This document shows positions 33,903-42,308 of a stretch of DNA of 45,427 nt, in pieces. The translations under genes and the position numbers were made by a program. Origin of the DNA: Vicingus serpentipes (GTDB lineage Bacteria; Bacteroidota; Bacteroidia; Flavobacteriales_E; Vicingaceae); assembly GCA_024103385.1 (NCBI GenBank), contig JAGFIT010000023.1, positions 1 through 45,427 of the forward strand, written 5' to 3'. The notes under the pieces are model-generated. The model was not told where the DNA came from and searched no databases. It saw only the letters and a program-made list of their open reading frames with translations. Every line of letters starts with the position of its first letter. The stretch's first letter is position 1.

Positions 33903-35794
33903 TCCAATAAATTTTCATTGTTGGAGACCAATTTACGGTTGTCTATTAACCATTGTATCACCTTTATGGTTTTATCATCTCTCACCCCATCAATTTTATT
34001 AATGAGTTGAGTGATGGGGAGGTGTTCTTCAGCTAATAGCTGTTTAATTTGGTTAGAAACGCTACTAAATTCAATATCACTTAATTCTAATTTATTTCTT
34101 TCCAAGCAAACATCACAAATACCACATCGATAAACGTCTTTTTCTCCAAAATAATTCAATAATATTTCGCTTCTACACTTATGTTGGGAGGTAGTATAGT
34201 AAATAACACTTTCCATTTTTTGAATAGCAATTTCTTTGCGAGTGTGGTAATTTTTAGCCGAAATACTTAAATCATTAATGGCTAAACGTTCCGTTAAATA
34301 AGTGAGCTGAGGCAAAGTGGTTTGCTCGATGTAACTGATAATTTTTAGATGGCTCAGATAGGTTAATACTTTTACTACATTTTCATGAGAAGTTTTTAGT
34401 CGTTGGGCTAATTCACATTCATTAATATTCACAAAATTATCGAATAGCCCTGTATAAGAGCGGAGTATCGTTTTTAAAAATAAATCCAGTTTGTTGTTTT
34501 TAACTTGAAACTCATAGAGTTCATCTTTGTGAATCTCAATTTTTATTCGGGATGGGTTGTAGTTAGACTCAGATAAAAAAAGATATCCCTCTTTTTCTAA
34601 AAATTTAAGACAATTGTATATGGTATAAACAGGGATGTTGTATTGGTGACTAAAATCAATGATGTTAAAATTATAACTTTCGTTATGGGCTGATCCTATT
34701 GGTATCTGAAAAAAATTAGCTAAGGCTTGATAAGTGTTTTTAATGAGTTCAATAGAAGGAAATCCGTTGGTAATACGTTGTTCTAACTCCAACCTATCCG
34801 CTGTTTGAAACAATAAAATAGCATAGGCTTTCTTTTCGTCTCTTCCTGCTCTTCCTGCTTCTTGAAAGTAAGCCTCTAAAGAATCAGGCAGGTCAATATG
34901 AATGACAGAACGAACATCAGGCTTGTCAATCCCCATTCCAAAAGCATTGGTGGTGACCATAACACGAGTGGAATTATTCATCCAGTTGGTTTGTTTTTTT
35001 GATCGCTCATCATTACTTAATCCAGCATGATAATAATCTGCTGAAATATTATTTTTCACCAAATGCAAAGCAATCTCTTTGGTTTTTTTTCTACTTCTCA
35101 CATAAATGATGGAAGAGCCTTTAATTTTTTGATAGATCTTTAATAACCGCCCTAATTTATCTTCTTCATGAACAACTGCATAAGCCAAGTTTTTTCGCTC
35201 AAAACTTTTTTGAAAAACCTGTTCAGATTTAAATTGAAGCTGTTTTTGAATATCAACTACTACATCAGGTGTGGCTGTAGCGGTTAGTGCTAAAAAAGGA
35301 ACGTTAGGTTTTAATTCTCGTAAAAGGGGAATGTTTAAGTAAGCGGGTCTGAAATCATATCCCCATTGAGAAATACAATGCGCTTCATCAATCGCAAACA
35401 AATTCACATTCATTTTTTTGATGCGAGATTTAAATATTTCGGTATCAATTCTTTCTGGAGAAATGTATAAAAATTTAATGTTACCGTAGGCGCAATTGTC
35501 TAAGGTAATGTCAATCTCTCTTTTGGTCATTCCTGAATGGATAGCCACCGCCTTAATATTGCGTTGAATTAAATTTGCTACTTGATCTTTCATCAAAGCA
35601 ATCAGTGGAGAAACAACAACACAAATCCCTTCTTTAGTCATTGCAGGTATTTGAAAACAAATGGATTTTCCTCCTCCTGTGGGCAGTAATGCTAACGAAT
35701 CTTCCCCTTTTAAAGTAGCATGAATAATGTCTTCTTGCAATGGACGGAAAGTTTTGTACCCCCAGTATTTTAGTAATATTTGATGAATGTCCAT
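33890..35794 (-). CDS. RecQ-family ATP-dependent DNA helicase
   Basis: A 634-residue SF2 3'-5' helicase for recombination and replication repair. Walker A is ALLPTGGGKSICFQIPAM near residue 36, DEAH is AIDEAHCISQWGYDFRPAYL near 140, SAT-like ALTATATPDVV near 172, and motif VI QEAGRAGRDEKKAYAILL near 320. The zinc domain follows with CRSEILLNYFGEKDVYRCGI and CDVCLERN near 540-565, giving the four cysteines. The C-terminus after the winged-helix region has no obvious HRDC domain, so this is the short form, which in Bacteroidota often coexists with a longer RecQ. I therefore give no symbol. Confidence 0.94.
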   Translation of the reverse strand: MDIHQILLKYWGYKTFRPLQEDIIHATLKGEDSLALLPTGGGKSICFQIPAMTKEGICVVVSPLIALMKDQVANLIQRNIKAVAIHSGMTKREIDITLDNCAYGNIKFLYISPERIDTEIFKSRIKKMNVNLFAIDEAHCISQWGYDFRPAYLNIPLLRELKPNVPFLALTATATPDVVVDIQKQLQFKSEQVFQKSFERKNLAYAVVHEEDKLGRLLKIYQKIKGSSIIYVRSRKKTKEIALHLVKNNISADYYHAGLSNDERSKKQTNWMNNSTRVMVTTNAFGMGIDKPDVRSVIHIDLPDSLEAYFQEAGRAGRDEKKAYAILLFQTADRLELEQRITNGFPSIELIKNTYQALANFFQIPIGSAHNESYNFNIIDFSHQYNIPVYTIYNCLKFLEKEGYLFLSESNYNPSRIKIEIHKDELYEFQVKNNKLDLFLKTILRSYTGLFDNFVNINECELAQRLKTSHENVVKVLTYLSHLKIISYIEQTTLPQLTYLTERLAINDLSISAKNYHTRKEIAIQKMESVIYYTTSQHKCRSEILLNYFGEKDVYRCGICDVCLERNKLELSDIEFSSVSNQIKQLLAEEHLPITQLINKIDGVRDDKTIKVIQWLIDNRKLVSNNENLLEWRK

Positions 35795-35883
35795 TGTGAA
35801 ATATAAGTTTCAACATGAAAGTTACTAGTTTTTACCTTCATCACTCGATTACTTTTTATATTTTTACAATAATTGAAAAAAGA

Positions 35884-36909
35884 ATGATGAATCCGATTGT
35901 AGCATTTTCAAAACTAATTCGACTACCCAATTTATTAATAATTGTGCTAACGCAGTATGCTATCCGCTATGGAGTAATGTTTCCTCTGCTGGATATTAAT
36001 GGTTTTGAGTTGCAAATGCCTCCTGTTGATTTTTTTCTACTTTGTTTATCTACAGTAATGATTGCGGCATCAGGCTATATTATTAATGACTATTTTGATT
36101 TAAAGATAGATCGAGTTAACCGACCAGATAAAATTATTATTGGTAAGCATTTGAAGAGAAGGTTAGCGATGGGAGCTCATGTGGTCATTAATTCTTTAGC
36201 AATCATTATTGCGGGTTATGTCGCCTATAGTGTTGGCAATTGGAAATTAATTTTTATTCAACTAATGGCTGCAGGAGCACTTTGGTACTATTCCATTTCT
36301 TTTAAAAAACAAGTGTTAATAGGAAATGTAGTGGTGGCAATGTTGGCAGCTACAGTCCCTTTTGTTGCAGGGCTATATGAATTGATTTTACAGCATACCA
36401 ATGCAGAAGAATCTGTAAATGGAATCTTATTTTTTTTAGAAGAAGAGATGCCTTTTGATCAGGTAATGGTTGCCTTTAAAGAGATTTTAGCCAACATTAT
36501 GAAGTGGGTAATAGGATTTGCTTTTTTTGCGTTTTTAAGCACTATGGTAAGAGAAATTATTAAGGACATAGAAGACTATGAAGGAGATAAAAAATATTTT
36601 AGTAATACGCTCCCAGTAATGTATGGTATTCAAAAAGGGAAGTTGGTGGCTCAACTGTTCATTATCGTTATGGTGGTGTTGATTGCTTATCTACAATTCA
36701 AGCAATTGCAAGCTCAAGATATGACCTCATTTATGTATTTCGTATTTGCCATTCAAATTCCGTTAATTTATGTAGGATATCAATTGAAGTTGGCAAAAGA
36801 GAAAGTGGATTTTACCAAGTTGAGTAAATACATGAAGTTGATTATGTTAATGGGAATAGTGTATTCAGGATTGTTTTATTATTCCATTATTGTAAATGTT
36901 GCTAGTTAA
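35884..36909 (+). CDS. UbiA-family prenyltransferase (geranylgeranylglycerol-phosphate type)
   Basis: A polytopic membrane prenyltransferase. The Mg/diphosphate-binding motif NDYFDLKIDRVNRPDK (about residues 68-83 of the frame from 35884) and the second motif REIIKDIEDYEGDKKYFSNT near 222 are both complete, so it should be active. Relatives in Bacteroidota carry the name geranylgeranylglycerol-phosphate geranylgeranyltransferase; the real acceptor is not shown by the sequence. At least seven hydrophobic segments are visible. I start at the ATG 35884 (MMNPIVAFSKLIRLPNLL); the frame is open to an ATG at 35815, but the 23 added residues are not family-like. It overlaps maf by 14 bases. Confidence 0.88.
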   Translation: MMNPIVAFSKLIRLPNLLIIVLTQYAIRYGVMFPLLDINGFELQMPPVDFFLLCLSTVMIAASGYIINDYFDLKIDRVNRPDKIIIGKHLKRRLAMGAHVVINSLAIIIAGYVAYSVGNWKLIFIQLMAAGALWYYSISFKKQVLIGNVVVAMLAATVPFVAGLYELILQHTNAEESVNGILFFLEEEMPFDQVMVAFKEILANIMKWVIGFAFFAFLSTMVREIIKDIEDYEGDKKYFSNTLPVMYGIQKGKLVAQLFIIVMVVLIAYLQFKQLQAQDMTSFMYFVFAIQIPLIYVGYQLKLAKEKVDFTKLSKYMKLIMLMGIVYSGLFYYSIIVNVAS

Positions 36910-37474
36910 TTTTCCTTATCATATTGTATTGGCTTCAAAATCACCTAGGCGACAAGAGTTGTTAAAAGGATTAGGAATTGATTTTGAGATAAGAACAAAA
37001 GAGGTTGAGGAAGTTTATCCTTCTGACTTAAAGAGAGAAGAAGTTGCACTTTTTTTAAGTGAATTAAAATCTACTGCATTTGAAAAGGAAATCAAAGCCA
37101 ATGAATTGGTGATTACTTCGGATACGATTGTTTGTTTAGAAAATCAAATTTTGGGAAAGCCAGCTGGGGTTGACGAAGCGAAAGCAATGCTTCATCAGTT
37201 GTCTGGGAAAAAGCATGAAGTAATTACGGCAGTCACATTACTTTCTAAAGAAAAGAAACATTCTTTTTTCGTTTCCACATCAGTTTATTTTAAGGAATTA
37301 ACCCCAGAAGAAGTCGACTATTATGTAACTAATTATCATCCATTTGATAAAGCGGGGAGTTACGGAATACAAGAATGGATAGGATATACTGGTATTAAAA
37401 AAATAGAAGGTTCTTATTTTAATGTAGTGGGATTACCTGTTCATCAACTGTATGAAGAATTATTAAAATTCTAG
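36896..37474 (+). CDS. maf: Maf-family nucleoside triphosphate pyrophosphatase
   Basis: A 192-residue house-cleaning enzyme that hydrolyses dTTP/UTP or modified nucleotides to monophosphates. IVLASKSPRRQELLKGLGID (residues about 9-28) is the substrate-binding start, VITSDTIVCLENQILGKP near 80 holds the catalytic aspartate, LHQLSGKKHEVITAV near 102, and FDKAGSYGIQEWIG near 148-161 with SYFNVVGLPV near 173 close the fold. The ATG at 36896 lies inside the end of the prenyltransferase gene. YhdE- and YceF-type substrate preference is not decided here. Confidence 0.95.
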   Translation: MLLVNFPYHIVLASKSPRRQELLKGLGIDFEIRTKEVEEVYPSDLKREEVALFLSELKSTAFEKEIKANELVITSDTIVCLENQILGKPAGVDEAKAMLHQLSGKKHEVITAVTLLSKEKKHSFFVSTSVYFKELTPEEVDYYVTNYHPFDKAGSYGIQEWIGYTGIKKIEGSYFNVVGLPVHQLYEELLKF

Positions 37475-37476
37475 TA

Positions 37477-38229
37477 ATGAAATATATTATTTTTATTCAT
37501 CTGGTTTTTATCGTTTTTGTTGGAATTGCTCAAAACCCGATAGAAAAAGAAGGTTGGGAGTTAACTTTTAATGATGAGTTTAATGATCAACAGTTAGACA
37601 GAACTAAATGGATTGATCATTACTATTGGGGAGGAAGATTTAACAAAGACGGATTAACTTATTACGGTACTGATCAATTTCAGTTTACGGACTCTACGTT
37701 AAAAATTGTTGCAGAAAAAAAAGACAACCCAGAAAACTTACCTTATACTTCTGGAATGATTGATTGCAATCAATCATTTAAACAACAGTACGGTTATTTT
37801 GAGATTAGAAGTAAAAACCCTGTTGGAGAAGGATTTTGGCCAGCATTTTGGTTGGTAACTACAGAGAAATGGCCGCCTGAAATAGACATTTATGAGTTTT
37901 ATACCAATACACCAAACCAAATTAGTACTACACAACATTGGTTGAATAAAAAAGGAAAAAAGAAAATGCAACCTAAGAGTTATAAAAGAGAGGATGCTTC
38001 AACGGATTTTCATGTTTATGCTGTGGAGTGGACTCCAAAAAGAATAAAATGGTATTATGACAACAAAAAAATAAGAAGTTCCAGAAGGGGAACAAAAGCA
38101 ATGGTTTACCCCATGCACATTATTATCAATTTGGAGGTAAGTAAAGCTAAAGGGATGGATGTAACAAAAGCCATTTTCCCCAATTCGTTAGAGGTGGACT
38201 ATGTGAGGGTCTACAAAAAGAAAGAATAA
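37477..38229 (+). CDS. Secreted glycoside hydrolase family 16 (laminarinase-like beta-glucanase)
   Basis: A 250-residue secreted enzyme: signal peptide MKYIIFIHLVFIVFVGIAQ, then the GH16 jelly-roll. WELTFNDEFNDQQLDRTKW near residue 29 is the family start. The catalytic motif is EIDIYE at residues 135-140, with nucleophile E135, helper D137 and acid/base E140 all present. Upstream GFWPAFWLV near 120 and downstream FHVYAVEWTPKRIKWYYDN near 180 are also conserved. Likely substrates are beta-1,3- or mixed-linkage glucans such as laminarin, but GH16 also covers agarases and carrageenases, so specificity is open. It starts 2 bases after maf; there is no SusC/SusD pair nearby, so this is not a classical polysaccharide utilisation locus. 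Confidence 0.92.
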   Translation: MKYIIFIHLVFIVFVGIAQNPIEKEGWELTFNDEFNDQQLDRTKWIDHYYWGGRFNKDGLTYYGTDQFQFTDSTLKIVAEKKDNPENLPYTSGMIDCNQSFKQQYGYFEIRSKNPVGEGFWPAFWLVTTEKWPPEIDIYEFYTNTPNQISTTQHWLNKKGKKKMQPKSYKREDASTDFHVYAVEWTPKRIKWYYDNKKIRSSRRGTKAMVYPMHIIINLEVSKAKGMDVTKAIFPNSLEVDYVRVYKKKE

Positions 38230-38230
38230 A

Positions 38231-39307
38231 TTACTTCGGTGCCTTTTTAATTAAATAAAAAGCCAATATTCCATACAAAACATTAGGTATCCAAACGGCA
38301 ATAATGGGAGAAAGCCCTCCGTTAATAGCAAAAGTGGAAGATATTTGCATAAACAAAATATAAGAGAAACTAATGAGTAAGCCCAATCCAATGTGCAAGC
38401 CTATTCCTCCTCGTACTTTTCTGCTGGATATAGAAACACCAATTAAGGTTAACACAAAAGTAGCAAAGGGGTACGCTCCTCTGTTTTGCTTTTCTACTTC
38501 ATAGTTAACCACTTGCTGAGAGCCTTTAAATTTAGCCTCCTCAATAAAGTCATTTAACTCAAAATAATCCATGGTAGTGATGTAGCTGTCACGTCTTTTA
38601 AACTCTTCAGGACGCAAGTTGAGTGTAGTATCTTTAGTTAGTCCGTTATGAATAGTTTCGTTAAGTCCATCAATATATCTTTCTACATAATTAGTAATTT
38701 TCCATTGTTGGGAGATACTATCCCATTGTACGTTATCGGAAAGCAGTTTATACGATAATTCTCCATCCTTAAACTTTTCGATAGAAAAGTTGGTGCCTAA
38801 GTTGAGGTCGGTTACAAAATTACTCATGTAGATGTAGGTGTTTTGATCTATTTGTAGATGGATGTCCTGATCTACATTTCTAAACTTATTTCGGTAATAC
38901 ACCTCTTCAAACTCTAATCGTTTTTTGTTGGCATCGGGGATTAAAAAATTATTTAGGTAAAAAGACAAAACGGCTAAAATAAATGCGGCCATCATATAAG
39001 GTCTTAAGAATCGGTTAAAACTCACTCCACCAGCTAATATGGCTACAATTTCAGAGTTAGCAGCCATTTTGGAAGTGAAAAAGATAACAGAAATAAAAAT
39101 GAATAGAGGGCTAAACATGTTAGCAAAATAAGGGATGAAGTTGAGGTAGTAATCAAAAATAATTCCTTCCAAAGGCGCTTGTCGTTCAATAAAATCTTGT
39201 AGCTTTTCAGAAATATCAAATACCACTACTATACATATAATGAGTAGTAGGGTAAAGAAGAAAGTTCCTAAAAACTTTTTGATGATATAGACGTCAAGCT
39301 TATTCAA
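38231..39307 (-). CDS. LptF/LptG-family permease (YjgP/YjgQ)
   Basis: A 358-residue inner-membrane protein of the lipopolysaccharide export ABC transporter. MNKLDVYIIKKFLGTFFFTL gives the first membrane helix; three helices lie in the first about 120 residues (for example YFANMFSPLFIFISVIFFTS and PYMMAAFILAVLSFYLNNFL), a large periplasmic beta-jellyroll domain at about 130-265, and three more helices at the end (RKVRGGIGLHIGLGLLISFS). This is the LptF/LptG plan; which of the two it is cannot be told. It is one base from tgt and co-directional, a pairing I recall from other Bacteroidota. Confidence 0.92.
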   Translation of the reverse strand: MNKLDVYIIKKFLGTFFFTLLLIICIVVVFDISEKLQDFIERQAPLEGIIFDYYLNFIPYFANMFSPLFIFISVIFFTSKMAANSEIVAILAGGVSFNRFLRPYMMAAFILAVLSFYLNNFLIPDANKKRLEFEEVYYRNKFRNVDQDIHLQIDQNTYIYMSNFVTDLNLGTNFSIEKFKDGELSYKLLSDNVQWDSISQQWKITNYVERYIDGLNETIHNGLTKDTTLNLRPEEFKRRDSYITTMDYFELNDFIEEAKFKGSQQVVNYEVEKQNRGAYPFATFVLTLIGVSISSRKVRGGIGLHIGLGLLISFSYILFMQISSTFAINGGLSPIIAVWIPNVLYGILAFYLIKKAPK

Positions 39308-39308
39308 C

Positions 39309-40439
39309 TTATAATTTTTGACTGAGTTGTTTTACCATTTGTTTTTTCCAATCGTAAAAAGTTCCTGCTACAATTTGGGCTCTTGCTTCTTCTACTAACC
39401 AAAGATAGAAGCTTAAATTGTGTAAAGTAGCAATTTGTGCCCCTAAAATTTCTTTAGAAATAATCAAATGCCTTAAATAGGCTTTGGAGTAAAAGTTATC
39501 TACATAACTTGTTCCTTCAGGATCAATAGGAGAAAAATCGGCTTCCCATTTTTTATTTTTAATGTTGATGGTACCGTTTTTAGTAAACAACATCCCATTT
39601 CTAGCATTGCGCGTAGGCATTACACAATCAAACATATCAATTCCTAAGGCAATGTTTTCCAATAGATTAATAGGAGTTCCAACTCCCATTAAATAACGGG
39701 GTTTATCTTTAGGTAAGATGCCGGTTACAATTTCGCACATTTCATACATTTCATCATCTGGTTCACCAACGGATAGTCCACCAATGGCATTTCCTTCTCG
39801 CTCAAAAGAAGCAATTTTTTCAGCAGACTGTTTTCTTAAATCTTTGTAAGTACTGCCTTGGACAATAGGAAAAAAGGATTGAGAATAACCGTATTTAGGA
39901 TCTGTGTTGTCGAAGTGTTCACAACATCTTTTTAACCAACGGTGTGTCATGTGCATTGAATTTTTAGCATACTTATAATCACAAGGGTATGGAGTGCATT
40001 CGTCAAAAGCCATAATAATATCTGCTCCAATGGTTCGTTGGATGTCCATTACATTTTCAGGAGTAAACAAATGTTTTGATCCATCAATATGGGAAGAAAA
40101 AGTAGCCCCTTCTTCTTTAATTTTTCTTCTTTCAGATAAAGAATACACTTGGTATCCACCGCTATCTGTTAAGATAGGACCATTCCAGTTAATAAATTTA
40201 TGTAACCCTCCTGTTTGTTCAATAATATCAATACCTGGTCGCAAGTAGAGATGGTAAGTATTGCCTAAAATTATTTGAGCTTTTATATCTTCTGCTAATT
40301 CTCTTTGATGCACTCCTTTAACTGTTCCGGTAGTGCCTACAGGCATAAAAATGGGAGTTTTAATTTCTCCATGATCAGTGGTCATCACACCTGCTCTTGC
40401 TTTTGAAAGAGCATCTTCTTTTTCGAGTTTAAACTCCAT
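39309..40439 (-). CDS. tgt: tRNA-guanine(34) transglycosylase Tgt, without zinc cysteines
   Basis: Exchanges guanine 34 of certain tRNAs for preQ1 on the way to queuosine. LTDSGGYQVYSLSERRKIKE near residue 90-109, GGLSVGEP near 219, LMGVGTPINLLE near 248 and FDCVMPTRNARNGMLF near 268 with the nucleophilic aspartate are all there. In the C-terminal zinc site of the usual bacterial enzyme (DPxCxCYTC) this protein reads DPEGTSYVDNFYSKAYLRHL near 307, so all three cysteines are replaced (by G, S and D), while the histidine region TLHNLSFYLWL is kept. Relatives in Bacteroidota share this, as far as I recall. 376 residues is normal. Confidence 0.95.
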   Translation of the reverse strand: MEFKLEKEDALSKARAGVMTTDHGEIKTPIFMPVGTTGTVKGVHQRELAEDIKAQIILGNTYHLYLRPGIDIIEQTGGLHKFINWNGPILTDSGGYQVYSLSERRKIKEEGATFSSHIDGSKHLFTPENVMDIQRTIGADIIMAFDECTPYPCDYKYAKNSMHMTHRWLKRCCEHFDNTDPKYGYSQSFFPIVQGSTYKDLRKQSAEKIASFEREGNAIGGLSVGEPDDEMYEMCEIVTGILPKDKPRYLMGVGTPINLLENIALGIDMFDCVMPTRNARNGMLFTKNGTINIKNKKWEADFSPIDPEGTSYVDNFYSKAYLRHLIISKEILGAQIATLHNLSFYLWLVEEARAQIVAGTFYDWKKQMVKQLSQKL

Positions 40440-40474
40440 AAGGTTTATTAACTATTTGTATTTAAAAACTTGCC

Positions 40475-40482
40475 CAAAGATA
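40475..40482 (-). promoter_or_regulatory. Candidate -7 box of tgt (TATCTTTG)
   Basis: On the minus strand TATCTTTG matches TAnnTTTG exactly, 35 bases before the tgt ATG at 40439. No TTG is found 17-23 bases upstream, so only the -7 half is recognisable. Confidence 0.33.
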
Positions 40483-40506
40483 ATTATTTAGCCCATAGTA
40501 AGAAGG

Positions 40507-40514
40507 TATATTTG
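40507..40514 (+). promoter_or_regulatory. Candidate -7 box of the glycosyltransferase gene (TATATTTG)
   Basis: TATATTTG matches TAnnTTTG exactly, 27 bases before the ATG at 40542. The only upstream TTG is too far away (34 bases) for a standard -33. Confidence 0.33.
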
Positions 40515-40541
40515 AGACTTAAGGTTTAAGGGTGCGAATAA

Positions 40542-41690
40542 ATGAATTATAATTTTTCAGAACTTTTCTTGTTTCTAGAGCTGAATGATTTTTGGGATTA
40601 TCTACAAATCATTTTTTTAGTTGCTTTTCTTGTTCAGCTTTTTTTTTACTTGGGAGTATTTCTAAGGTTGGCTCTTCACAAGAATACTGAAAATGCAGGT
40701 GTCTTTGCGCCTGTTTCTGTAATTATTTGTGCTAAAAACGAGCGAGAAAATCTATTGGAATATTTACCTCAATACCTTTCTCAAAACTATCCGAAGTATG
40801 AGGTAATTGTGGTTAATGACAACTCTGTAGATGATACAGCTGATGTTTTAAAAGCATTTGCATTGCAGCATAAACATTTGAAAATAGTGACGGTTCCTGA
40901 TAGCGATCGTTTTTTTGGAAGTAAGAAATTTGCATTAACCTTAGGAATTAAAGCGGCTCAATATGAGCATGTTTTATTAACCGATGCAGATTGCAAACCT
41001 AGTTCGTCTGATTGGGTGAAGTGTATGAGTAATTATACTGGAAATAACACCATTATTTTAGGAGTAGGTAACTATGAGAAACAAGATGGACTGCTGAACC
41101 GTTTAATACGATTTGAAACATTTTATACCGCTTTACAATACTTGTCGTTTGCACTCATTAAATTTCCTTATATGGGGGTGGGCAGAAATTTAGCTTACCA
41201 TAAAGAGCTGTTTTTCAATAATAAAGGGTTTGCTTCACACCAGCATATTTTATCAGGGGATGATGATTTATTTATCAATGAAGTGGCTACTAAAACAAAT
41301 ACGCAAATTGTAATTGATGAGTCTGCACATACCATCTCTCAACCAAAGACCGATTATAAATTGTGGATAAGACAAAAGAAAAGACATTTTTTAACGGCAA
41401 CCCATTATCAATTTAAACATCAATTGGTGTTGGGCTTGCTACAATTATCGCAATGGATATTTTTACTTTCTTTTATTGTATTACTTATAAAAGTACGTCC
41501 TGTTTACCTAATTGTGAGTATTTTTGTGTTGCGTTATTTAATACAATTGCTTGTATTTAAATTATCAGCTAATAAAATTGGAGGAAAAGATTTGGTGTTA
41601 GCAGCACCTTTTTTTGAATTATTTTTTATGGTTTTTAATCCTTTATTGGTAACTTCAAATCTATTAATTAAACAAGTAAAATGGAATTAA
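40542..41690 (+). CDS. Membrane-bound family 2 glycosyltransferase
   Basis: A 382-residue GT-A glycosyltransferase with a membrane helix at about residues 18-40 and two or three at the C-terminus (about 298-375). The catalytic domain has PVSVIICAKNERENLLEYLP near 58, VIVVNDNSVDDTADVL near 86, the metal-binding DxD in LLTDADCKPSSSDWV near 146, the GDDDLFINEVA motif near 244, and a Q/RxxRW-like IRQKKRHFLTATHY near 278. This is the plan of processive or lipid-linked GT2 enzymes; donor and acceptor are unknown. The sigma-factor gene begins inside its last codons (10-base overlap). Confidence 0.9.
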   Translation: MNYNFSELFLFLELNDFWDYLQIIFLVAFLVQLFFYLGVFLRLALHKNTENAGVFAPVSVIICAKNERENLLEYLPQYLSQNYPKYEVIVVNDNSVDDTADVLKAFALQHKHLKIVTVPDSDRFFGSKKFALTLGIKAAQYEHVLLTDADCKPSSSDWVKCMSNYTGNNTIILGVGNYEKQDGLLNRLIRFETFYTALQYLSFALIKFPYMGVGRNLAYHKELFFNNKGFASHQHILSGDDDLFINEVATKTNTQIVIDESAHTISQPKTDYKLWIRQKKRHFLTATHYQFKHQLVLGLLQLSQWIFLLSFIVLLIKVRPVYLIVSIFVLRYLIQLLVFKLSANKIGGKDLVLAAPFFELFFMVFNPLLVTSNLLIKQVKWN

Positions 41691-42289
41691 ACTCAAATTT
41701 ATCACCCAAGGCACAGATTGATTTTGTGTTGGTTTGTAGAGCGCGTGATAAAAAAGATGAGAAAGCGTACGCTGAATTGATGACGAAGTACCGAGATTCT
41801 ATTTATTACATGATGTTTAAGATGGTAAAAAACAGTGACGATGCTGATGATTTAACCATTGAAGCATTCGGTAAAGCTTTTAATAGATTACATCAGTATA
41901 CTCCTCAATATGCATTTAGTACTTGGTTGTTTAGAATAGCAACTAACAACTGCATTGATTTTATTCGAAAAAAGAAAATGGTAACATTATCTATTGATAG
42001 AACCATGGACGATGGAGAAGGGGGAGAGATGACTATGAATATTAGGGCAACAACACTTAATCCTGAAGAAAGATTTATTCGAAAACAAAAAATTCGAATC
42101 ATGCGAGAGATAGTAGATCAGTTAAAACCACGATATAGAGAGTTGGTGGTGTTGCGTTATTTTAGAGAATACTCTTACGAAGAAATAGCTCAGGAAACAG
42201 ATTTACCTCTAGGGACAGTAAAAGCCCAATTGTTTAGAGCTAGAGAGCAACTTTATGAGTTGATGCAAAAGCGAAAAGGAAAAATTTAA
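41681..42289 (+). CDS. ECF-type RNA polymerase sigma factor
   Basis: A 202-residue sigma-70 family protein with only regions 2 and 4. YRDSIYYMMFKMVKNSDDAD, DLTIEAFGKAFNRLHQYTPQ and FSTWLFRIATNNCIDFIRKK (about residues 35-105) form region 2, and RYRELVVLRYFREYSYEEIA followed by QETDLPLGTVKAQLFRAREQ (about 148-190) forms the region 4 helix-turn-helix. No anti-sigma gene is adjacent: its neighbours are the glycosyltransferase it overlaps and rsmG. It is about 20 residues longer than many ECF factors because of the region 2-4 linker. What signal it answers is not visible. Confidence 0.93.
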   Translation: MELNSNLSPKAQIDFVLVCRARDKKDEKAYAELMTKYRDSIYYMMFKMVKNSDDADDLTIEAFGKAFNRLHQYTPQYAFSTWLFRIATNNCIDFIRKKKMVTLSIDRTMDDGEGGEMTMNIRATTLNPEERFIRKQKIRIMREIVDQLKPRYRELVVLRYFREYSYEEIAQETDLPLGTVKAQLFRAREQLYELMQKRKGKI

Positions 42290-42292
42290 ATC

Positions 42293-42300
42293 AAAGGGAG
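42293..42300 (+). promoter_or_regulatory. Shine-Dalgarno-like AAAGGGAG deciding the TTG start of rsmG
   Basis: AAAGGGAG lies 8 bases before the TTG at 42309. Purine-rich ribosome sites are rare in front of genes in this window, so this one supports the unusual start codon. Confidence 0.45.
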
Positions 42301-42308
42301 ATTTTACC

